Below, piece by piece: positions 1-4,155 of a DNA stretch of 5,702 nucleotides (the stretch's first letter is position 1; the number at the start of each line of letters is the position of its first letter). The DNA is taken from contig CAKUBN010000087.1 of NCBI GenBank assembly GCA_934643185.1, positions 1 through 5,702 of the forward strand, in the 5' to 3' direction. Position numbers and translations under genes: made by a program. Source of the stretch: an uncultured Eubacteriales bacterium (GTDB taxonomy: Bacteria > Bacillota > Clostridia > Oscillospirales > Acutalibacteraceae). The notes under the pieces are model-generated. The model ran no database searches and was not told the DNA's origin. It saw nothing but the letters and a program-made list of their open reading frames with translations.

Positions 1-493
1 GCACGGTGGAGGGGAAGGTGCCGTAGCGGCGGGTGGTATCGACAAAACGCTTTTCCAAAATGCAGAAGCCGTTCGCGTCCGCCAGAGAATCGCACAGGAT
101 GATGAGCTTATCGTAATCGTCATACACGATTTCCTTTAAAAAGCGGTCGATGAAATCGTACTGCTCTTTCGTAACATCGCGCTTTGCAATGTCGGACGTG
201 ATGTCCTGCACCGGGAAAGAGTGCGTCAGGCAAATCCGCGCGGCCTCATCCCAGCCTTTTTCGGTCATATAATCGTAGCCGTCGATGATATGCCGCATGG
301 CGGAAACGCCGTATCGTCTACCGATGTCGTGCATAAGGCCGCAGGCAATGGCTTTTTCCGGATCTAATCCGCTCGCTTTTGCGATGTTTTCCGCCGCCAA
401 GCCGACGTTTTTCACGTGGTCCACCCACGGGCCGGGGTTCATTTTTTCGGCAATTTCAAGCTCTTTTAATGCTTCTTCTTTCGTTGGAAACAT
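1..493 (-). CDS. HD-domain phosphohydrolase, C-terminus cut by window edge
   Basis: The reading frame runs leftward and leaves the window without a stop, giving 164 codons of a partial protein. An HD-superfamily pattern is visible: His26 (in WVDHVKNVG), the doublet His55-Asp56 (in GLMHDIGRRYG), further histidines at 68 and 91, and Asp135 (in ILCDSLADANG). In this family such residues hold one or two divalent metals that hydrolyse phosphate esters, often of nucleotides. The substrate cannot be read from the sequence. No signal peptide or membrane segment is seen, so it is probably cytosolic. The start is the ATG at 491-493, placed 8 nt after a good AAGGAG ribosome binding site (502-506 on the reverse strand). 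It has its own promoter just upstream and follows the MATE transporter gene in the same direction. The family call is firm; nothing more specific is justified. Confidence 0.88.
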   Translation of the reverse strand, partial: MFPTKEEALKELEIAEKMNPGPWVDHVKNVGLAAENIAKASGLDPEKAIACGLMHDIGRRYGVSAMRHIIDGYDYMTEKGWDEAARICLTHSFPVQDITSDIAKRDVTKEQYDFIDRFLKEIVYDDYDKLIILCDSLADANGFCILEKRFVDTTRRYGTFPSTV

Positions 494-513
494 ACGCTCA
501 TCTCCTTTTTCTC

Positions 514-542
514 AGTATAGCATGGGAAATTCACAAAGTAAA
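514..542 (-). promoter_or_regulatory. SigA-type promoter of the HD-domain gene
   Basis: On the reverse strand, a -35 box TTTACT (537-542) is followed by a 17-bp spacer and a -10 box TATACT (514-519). TG one base before the -10 box gives an extended -10. The ATG lies about 20 bp further downstream. The -35 box overlaps the last two bases of the transporter's terminator stem, so transcription end and start are packed together here. Confidence 0.7.
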
Positions 543-574
543 GGGGCGCCGATTTTTTCACGTCGGTGCCCCTT
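541..574 (-). terminator. Terminator hairpin after the MATE transporter gene
   Basis: Two 12-base arms (541-552 and 563-574) pair around a 10-base loop, with one imperfect position (A:C on the reverse strand, G:U on the forward strand). It begins 14 bp past the transporter stop codon. The run after the stem on the reverse strand (TACTTTG) is a modest T-tract. On the forward strand the tail AATTTTATTTT is better, so it could also stop antisense transcription. Position and stem strength support a terminator; efficiency is uncertain. Confidence 0.65.
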
Positions 575-588
575 AATTTTATTTTAAC

Positions 589-1914
589 TCAAATTGCACG
601 GAATTTCTGCCATTTTTTGCTCTTGAAGCGCCACACGAACGCCACAGAGCGCGCGAGCCAGTCCATGCCCATGGCGATCCACACGCCGACAACGCCCATA
701 TTGAGCACGATGCCGAACAGCACCGCCGAGCCGATACGGAAAATCGCCATGGAGCCGATGCCGACATACATGGTGAATTTTGCGTCGCCCGCCGCGCGCA
801 GACCATTTGGCAGGTTGAAGGAGGTCGGATGGAAAAGCGTTGCAAAAATGTTGTGCAGCATAACGAGAATGTACGCGTAGTGGTACGTCTCCTCAGAGAC
901 CGCGAAGCAGTTCAAAATGAACGGCAGGCACAGCCACACGACAACCGTTAAAATGCTCGTTGCAAGCCACGAGATTTTCATCATCTTCTTTAAATAGCGC
1001 TCCGCTTCGTCGTAACGCTCGGCGCCGACGCACTGGCCGACGACCGTGACGACTGCAAGGTTCATAGCACTGACAACGATGATGGCAATGAGGTCCACGC
1101 TGCCCGCCACGCCGTTTGCCGCGATCTGTGCCGTGCCGAACATGGCAACGATGCTGGTGACGAGCACGCGGCCGAGCGCAAAGAGGCCGTTTTCAATCGC
1201 GTTTGGAATCGCGATTTTCAAAATGCGGCGCAGCATCTCCAGGTTGCGGCAGAAAATGTTTTTCGCCTTGAGGTAAACCTCGTGCTTTGCGTTGAACGCA
1301 AGCGCCGTCATGACAATGCCCGCCACCGCGCGGGACAGGAGCGTCGGCACCGCAACGCCTGCAACGCCCGCTTTCAAAACGAAAATGCCGATCGCGTTGC
1401 CGACCACGTTGATGACGTTCATCAGGAGCGAAACGTACATGGTCATGTTCGTCTTTTTCATGGAGCGGAACAGCGCCGCCGAGGAATTATAAATGCCGAG
1501 GAACGGGAACGAGAACGCCGTGATGAACATGTAGGTTTCCGCCGCCTGCAAAACGCTTTCTTCCGCGGAGCCGTACAAAAGGTGTAAAATCTGGCTGTTT
1601 AAAGCCGCGCAGATGATGCACACAATGCCGGAAACAAGCAAGGTGCCGACCATGAGCTGCCCCGCCGCACGGTTGGCGTTTTCCTGCTCCTTGTTGCCGA
1701 GGTACTGCGAAACGATGACCGCGCCGCCCGTTGCAAGCGCCGTCAGGATCGTGATGACCATGTACGCGAACATGTCCACAAGAGAAACGCCGGAAATGGC
1801 CGCCTCGCCCGCATAGGAGACCATGACGGTATCCGCCGTGCCGACGAGCACCGCTAAGATCTGCTCAATAACGAGCGGAATGATGAGCTTTCGCAAATCT
1901 TTGTTGGAAAACAT
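589..1914 (-). CDS. MATE-family multidrug/cation efflux transporter
   Basis: A 441-residue polytopic membrane protein, the usual length for the MATE (NorM/DinF) superfamily of Na+- or H+-coupled exporters of drugs and other organic compounds. Two homologous halves are visible: the first around residues 10-210, opening with IPLVIEQ and TADTVMV (Asp28 in helix 1), the second around 232-430, opening with AIPNAIENG. The second half carries VVGQCVGAERYDEAERY (291-307) and NGLRAAGDAKF (370-380), which match the family's GQ.xGA and GDxK/R pattern. About twelve hydrophobic segments alternate with short loops. The ATG start is 6 nt after GGAGG (1921-1925). The stop is TGA at 589-591, followed by a hairpin. 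It looks like a single-gene unit with its own promoter and a palindrome over the -10 region. No adjacent regulator gene is present. The substrate is not predictable. Confidence 0.93.
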   Translation of the reverse strand: MFSNKDLRKLIIPLVIEQILAVLVGTADTVMVSYAGEAAISGVSLVDMFAYMVITILTALATGGAVIVSQYLGNKEQENANRAAGQLMVGTLLVSGIVCIICAALNSQILHLLYGSAEESVLQAAETYMFITAFSFPFLGIYNSSAALFRSMKKTNMTMYVSLLMNVINVVGNAIGIFVLKAGVAGVAVPTLLSRAVAGIVMTALAFNAKHEVYLKAKNIFCRNLEMLRRILKIAIPNAIENGLFALGRVLVTSIVAMFGTAQIAANGVAGSVDLIAIIVVSAMNLAVVTVVGQCVGAERYDEAERYLKKMMKISWLATSILTVVVWLCLPFILNCFAVSEETYHYAYILVMLHNIFATLFHPTSFNLPNGLRAAGDAKFTMYVGIGSMAIFRIGSAVLFGIVLNMGVVGVWIAMGMDWLARSVAFVWRFKSKKWQKFRAI

Positions 1915-1930
1915 AAAACCCCTCCGTTTG

Positions 1931-1955
1931 CTGAAATCTTTTACTGATTTCAGTA
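1931..1955. promoter_or_regulatory. Candidate operator over the MATE promoter start region
   Basis: Two nested inverted repeats share one half. CTGAAATC (1931-1938) and GATTTCAG (1946-1953) form perfect 8-bp arms around 7 bases. TACTGA (1942-1947) and TCAGTA (1950-1955) form perfect 6-bp arms around 2 bases. The result is three CTGA-type half-sites running from the -10 box into the expected transcription start, where a bound repressor would block initiation. TetR- or MarR-type repressors often control efflux genes this way; which protein binds is unknown. A leader RNA hairpin is the alternative. Confidence 0.5.
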
Positions 1956-1980
1956 TAGCGGAAAGGGGTTAAAATGTCTA
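1952..1980 (-). promoter_or_regulatory. SigA-type promoter of the MATE gene
   Basis: On the reverse strand, -35 TAGACA (1975-1980, five of six consensus bases), a 17-bp spacer, and -10 TATACT (1952-1957, five of six). The leader to the ATG is about 35 nt. The -10 context GCTATACTGA is identical over ten bases to that of the HD-domain gene promoter. Confidence 0.8.
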
Positions 1981-2022
1981 ATACTTGTTTTGCAGAGCCA
2001 GAAATGCGAATTTTGTATGAGC

Positions 2023-2040
2023 TAACGGCAACGTCAGTTA
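2023..2040. promoter_or_regulatory. Weak dyad upstream of the MATE promoter
   Basis: TAACGG (2023-2028) and CAGTTA (2035-2040) form imperfect arms (TAAC-x-G / C-x-GTTA) 43 bp upstream of the transporter's -35 box. It could be a distal regulator site, but the arms are short and chance is not excluded. Between this and the promoter (1981-2022) I see nothing recognisable. Confidence 0.2.
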
Positions 2041-2052
2041 AAAGTCTTTAGT

Positions 2053-2255
2053 CAAGTTTTCTTCAGAAAACTTGTGGGGTCTTGGGGCAAAGCCCCGAGT
2101 CGCCATTCGCAAATGGCGAAACACTTTTTGCCTACCCAAAAATCAGGACTGGGAGAAACCAATGCTTCGCATTGCTATCAAACAGTCCACTGGACTGTTT
2201 ATCCGTGGGAGACCCAATTAGGGGGTCTCCCAATGAACTTGCGCTGCAAGTTCAT
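2053..2255. repeat. Block of seven consecutive short hairpins (structured intergenic element)
   Basis: Seven inverted repeats follow one another in about 200 bp: 2053-2062/2065-2074 (10 bp), 2081-2088/2092-2099 (8 bp, one G:T), 2100-2107/2112-2119 (8 bp), 2160-2165/2169-2174 (6 bp), 2180-2189/2191-2200 (10 bp, about 9 sterically usable), 2206-2215/2223-2232 (10 bp) and 2233-2242/2246-2255 (10 bp). All but the second are perfect, and loops are mostly 1-7 bases. Sequences differ between hairpins, so this is not a tandem array or CRISPR. None is followed directly by a T-tract on either strand, so they are poor terminators. The 40-base gap 2120-2159 is unpaired and contains a T-run and an A-run. 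The block lies between the stop codon at 2266 and the MATE promoter and would be transcribed as the 3' end of the upstream leftward operon. It is best read as a dispersed intergenic repeat, MITE-like element or structured RNA. No terminal repeats or target-site duplication are evident. Confidence 0.75.
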
Positions 2256-2265
2256 AAAAAGCGCT

Positions 2266-2733
2266 TTATTCCGCCGCCAAAGACGTCTCTTCCTTCAAAA
2301 ACTGCGAATAGTAAATTTTGCCGCCGAGGGTGCCGGTTTTCAGGTTGATGATCTCGAGCGTCTGGCCGCTTGTCGTCGCCGTCACGACGTATAAATACCT
2401 TTTGTAAAGTAAAAGGCCCTGCGTGGTGTCGCTGAAATAGAAATTCGGAATGCTTTCCGGCAGCGTGTACGTGTAATTTTCGCCGCTTTCGGTAGGTTCG
2501 GCGTTATCAAGCGCCGAGGTGTTCATCGTCAGCACATTTTCATTTACGTTGTACGTGCCGATGACTTCGGTCTGCGCTTTGCCGTCGGTAATTTCAAGAG
2601 ACAGCACCGTGCAGCCCTCTGCGGGGCGCTCCGGGAACTCCAGCATGGCGTTTTCGCCGCGCTGCACCGTGAGGGTAACAACGCAGACAATGAGAATAAC
2701 CGCGATCATAATTGCGCCGAATGCTTTTTTCAT
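2266..2733 (-). CDS. Small membrane-anchored protein of unknown function
   Basis: A 155-residue protein I do not recognise. Residues 2-3 are lysines and residues 4-23 form one strong hydrophobic segment, fitting an uncleaved signal anchor; there is no convincing lipobox around Cys17. The remaining ~130 residues are mostly polar and predicted extracytoplasmic, with alternating hydrophobic stretches suggesting beta strands (for example LLLYKRYLYVVTA at 107-119 and TLEIINLKTG at 125-134). The start is ATG at 2731-2733, 7 nt after AGAGGA. An upstream in-frame TTG at 2737-2739 is too close to that site. The gene follows the lipoprotein gene by 26 bp with its ribosome binding site inside the gap, indicating co-transcription. 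The protein may act with the lipoprotein at the cell surface (inference from context). There is no clear terminator after its stop; the hairpin block begins 11 bp downstream. Confidence 0.8.
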   Translation of the reverse strand: MKKAFGAIMIAVILIVCVVTLTVQRGENAMLEFPERPAEGCTVLSLEITDGKAQTEVIGTYNVNENVLTMNTSALDNAEPTESGENYTYTLPESIPNFYFSDTTQGLLLYKRYLYVVTATTSGQTLEIINLKTGTLGGKIYYSQFLKEETSLAAE

Positions 2734-2740
2734 ATACAAA

Positions 2741-2746
2741 TCCTCT
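2741..2746 (-). promoter_or_regulatory. Ribosome binding site deciding the start of the small membrane protein
   Basis: AGAGGA on the reverse strand lies 7 nt before ATG (2733) but only one base before the alternative TTG (2739), so the ATG is preferred and the protein is 155 rather than 157 residues. Confidence 0.7.
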
Positions 2747-2759
2747 GTGTTTTTAGATT

Positions 2760-3392
2760 TTAGCCGAACGCCAACGTGCCGTTAATGTCGTATAATACGG
2801 CGCAAAGGTCAATGGCCCTTGTGCGGTAATAGACCATGATGCTCTCTGCCACGGTGATGGCCGCAAGGGGGTCATTCTCCGATACGGAATCGCGGATGTC
2901 CTGCAAAGCAGTGCTTTGCTCGTTCACCCAGTGGGACTGCTCCTCTTTGACGGTTTCGACCGTTTTATCGTCGCCATGCTCCAAAATCTGCGTATAGACG
3001 GAATCAATCTGCTCTTTCCAGCTGTCGGAAGCCGTGTTGCACGCAGTAATCATGCCCGCAACAGAGCCCGCCGTTTCCATATCGTCCGCATACTGCGTAT
3101 CGATGGGGTTGTTTTCAAACGCGGCGCGGAATTCCTCGCTGCCCGTTTCCGGTACCGGCAAGGTGCTTGTGTGGCGATTTTCGCCCGTTTCGGAGGACGT
3201 GTCGCCTTCGGGCGCAGGGGTAGGTTCTTCTTCGGGGGCCGCTGTTGCCTCCGGCGCAGGAGTGATCTCCGGCGCAGGGGTCGCTTCTGCCGTGGCGGAA
3301 GACGTATTTTTATTGCCGCCCGAGCAGGCGGTCGTGGTGAGCAGCATCGCGGCGCAGCAAACGGCGCACAGCAAACGAATGCAGGTTTTCAT
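2760..3392 (-). CDS. Secreted lipoprotein with Pro/Glu/Ala/Thr stalk and possible LprI-like domain
   Basis: A 210-residue protein in three parts. Residues 1-22 are a lipoprotein-type signal peptide ending in LLTTTAC, with Cys23 as likely lipidated residue; Thr at -3 is a weak lipobox. Residues 24-82 are a low-complexity stalk rich in Pro, Glu, Ala and Thr, with TPAPE at 38-42, 44-48 and 58-62. Residues 85-205 look alpha-helical and carry W125, EEQSHW (150-155), and YYRTRAIDLC (188-197), with cysteines at 118 and 197. The Q..W motif, the R-T-R near the end and the paired cysteines resemble the LprI/DUF1311 family, some members of which inhibit lysozyme. That match is by eye and tentative. The start ATG (3390-3392) is 8 nt after AAAGGA. 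It is the first gene of a leftward two-gene operon, divergent from the Nudix gene. Confidence 0.85.
   Translation of the reverse strand: MKTCIRLLCAVCCAAMLLTTTACSGGNKNTSSATAEATPAPEITPAPEATAAPEEEPTPAPEGDTSSETGENRHTSTLPVPETGSEEFRAAFENNPIDTQYADDMETAGSVAGMITACNTASDSWKEQIDSVYTQILEHGDDKTVETVKEEQSHWVNEQSTALQDIRDSVSENDPLAAITVAESIMVYYRTRAIDLCAVLYDINGTLAFG
3205..3280. repeat. Short in-gene repeats encoding the TPAPE stalk
   Basis: CTCCGGCGCAGG occurs at 3249-3260 and again at 3267-3278, an 18-bp period, and a related copy with GGGCGCAGGGG lies around 3210-3220. They encode the Pro/Ala/Glu stalk units of the lipoprotein. Stalks of this kind can change length by slippage or recombination (general knowledge; no variation is visible here). 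Confidence 0.5.
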
Positions 3393-3400
3393 GTTCATGT

Positions 3401-3406
3401 TCCTTT
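3401..3406 (-). promoter_or_regulatory. Ribosome binding site deciding the lipoprotein start
   Basis: AAAGGA on the reverse strand is 8 nt from the ATG at 3392 but only 2 nt from an in-frame ATG at 3398, so the second ATG (MKTC...) is chosen. This also gives a normal signal peptide. Confidence 0.7.
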
Positions 3407-3424
3407 CAAAAATGGGATATAGCA

Positions 3425-3439
3425 CGCGGCACCGCCGCG
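3425..3439 (-). promoter_or_regulatory. Leader hairpin of the lipoprotein operon
   Basis: CGCGGC (3425-3430) and GCCGCG (3434-3439) form a 6-bp all-GC stem with a 3-base loop, in the untranslated leader between promoter and ribosome binding site. It may stabilise the 5' end of the mRNA or mark a binding site. No T-tract follows, so it is not an attenuator by itself. Confidence 0.4.
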
Positions 3440-3460
3440 AGAAATTTTTGGTTCTGATAA

Positions 3461-3489
3461 AATGTACCACATTCGCGGGATTTATGCAA
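3461..3489 (-). promoter_or_regulatory. Probable promoter of the lipoprotein operon
   Basis: On the reverse strand, -35 TTGCAT (3484-3489), a 17-bp spacer and -10 TACATT (3461-3466), with TG one base before the -10 box (extended -10). The hexamers are weaker than those of the other promoters here. The -35 box lies in the loop of the inverted repeat at 3475-3500. Confidence 0.5.
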
Positions 3490-3500
3490 GAGAATCCCGC
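3475..3500. promoter_or_regulatory. Inverted repeat in the divergent control region
   Basis: GCGGGATT (3475-3482) and AATCCCGC (3493-3500) are perfect 8-bp arms around 10 bases. The -35 box of the leftward promoter lies in the spacer, and the right arm ends 7 bp before the -35 box of the rightward promoter. A regulator bound here could affect both units. No regulator gene is in the window. Confidence 0.45.
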
Positions 3501-3507
3501 CCGTGCC

Positions 3508-3536
3508 TTGCGAAATTAAGAAAATGTTTATATAAT
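3508..3536 (+). promoter_or_regulatory. SigA-type promoter of the Nudix/ACT-MBL operon
   Basis: -35 TTGCGA (3508-3513, four of six consensus bases), a 17-bp spacer and a perfect -10 TATAAT (3531-3536). The leader to the ATG is about 57 nt. It holds only a short GGG...CCC pairing (3541-3553) and the AAAGGA ribosome binding site (3585-3590, 10 nt from the ATG). No riboswitch is recognised. Confidence 0.75.
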
Positions 3537-3600
3537 AGTAGGGTAATCTTCCCGAGAAAATCAAGCAGTTTTTATCATAAAGAGAAAGGAACGACAGTTT

Positions 3601-4146
3601 ATGAAGCTCTTTGAAAAAACACTGACAAGCGAAACAAAGTTTGAGGGCCGCATCATCAAGGTGCTGCGCGACACCGTGGAGCTGGAAAACGGCAAAACGA
3701 GTGCAAGAGAGGTTGTGTGCCACAACGGCGGCGTGTGCGTGGCGGCGCTGACCGAAAAAAACGAAGTGCTGCTTGTGCGCCAATTCCGTTATCCGTACAA
3801 GGAAGTGCTGCTGGAGCTGCCCGCCGGCAAACTGGAAAAGGGCGAAGACCCGTTTGAGGCCGTAAAGCGCGAGCAGATGGAGGAAACCGGCACCACGGGC
3901 GAAAACTACATTTCGCTCGGCAATCTGTACCCCTCTCCCGGCTACTGCGGCGAGATCATCCGCATCTGGGCGTGCCGTGTGGCCCAAAAAGGCGAAATGC
4001 ACTTAGACGAGGATGAGTTCCTTGAAGTGGAGCGCATTCCGCTCGACAAAGCCGTTGAGATGGTGTTAAACAATGAAATCCCCGATTCCAAAACGCAGGT
4101 GGGCATTTTGAAGACCGCCGCACTCGTAAAGGCCGGCAAGCTTTAA
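3601..4146 (+). CDS. nudF: Nudix hydrolase, ADP-ribose pyrophosphatase type
   Basis: A 181-residue protein of normal NudF-type length. In this family the enzyme splits ADP-ribose into AMP and ribose 5-phosphate using Mg2+, clearing free ADP-ribose in the cytosol. The Nudix box spans residues 76-98: Gly76, Glu82, Arg90-Glu91, Glu94-Glu95 and Gly97 are all in register with Gx5Ex7REUxEExGU. The site usually hydrophobic after Arg-Glu is Gln92, and the last position is Thr98. A proline exactly 15 residues after the box (Pro113, in YPSPGY) is the feature used to tell ADP-ribose pyrophosphatases from other Nudix enzymes. The N-terminal part (about 1-55) fits the swapped beta domain of these dimers. 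It is first in a two-gene operon, 9 bp before the ACT-MBL gene. Alternative substrates such as other nucleoside diphosphate sugars are possible. Confidence 0.9.
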   Translation: MKLFEKTLTSETKFEGRIIKVLRDTVELENGKTSAREVVCHNGGVCVAALTEKNEVLLVRQFRYPYKEVLLELPAGKLEKGEDPFEAVKREQMEETGTTGENYISLGNLYPSPGYCGEIIRIWACRVAQKGEMHLDEDEFLEVERIPLDKAVEMVLNNEIPDSKTQVGILKTAALVKAGKL

Positions 4147-4155
4147 GAGGCGCGC

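Noticed and set aside
1046..1816. Several forward frames of 66-101 residues inside the MATE gene
   Set aside because: Shadows of a well-supported 441-residue transporter; no ribosome binding sites.
2053..2255. CRISPR array
   Set aside because: The hairpin stems are all different and there is no repeated unit with regular spacers.
2256..2267. Terminator at the stop of the small membrane protein gene
   Set aside because: AAAGCGCTTT followed by two more T on the reverse strand is a palindrome without a loop and too short to form a terminator stem.
2074..2394. Forward open frames of 106 and 88 residues starting at 2074 and 2082
   Set aside because: They run through the hairpin block and into the reverse-strand gene at 2266-2733, have no ribosome binding site, and encode no recognisable domain.
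3393..3470. Longer lipoprotein starting from GTG at 3470
   Set aside because: This start lies within the promoter region and adds 26 charged residues before the signal peptide; the ATG at 3392 has the correctly spaced ribosome binding site.
2916..3519. Two forward frames of 168 and 161 residues opposite the lipoprotein gene
   Set aside because: Low-complexity Arg/Gly or Ser/Gly/Ala translations that mirror the Pro/Glu/Ala stalk coding; the reverse strand has the signal peptide and ribosome binding site.
3406..4002. Reverse-strand open frame of 198 residues
   Set aside because: Antisense to the Nudix gene and crossing both divergent promoters, with no start signal.
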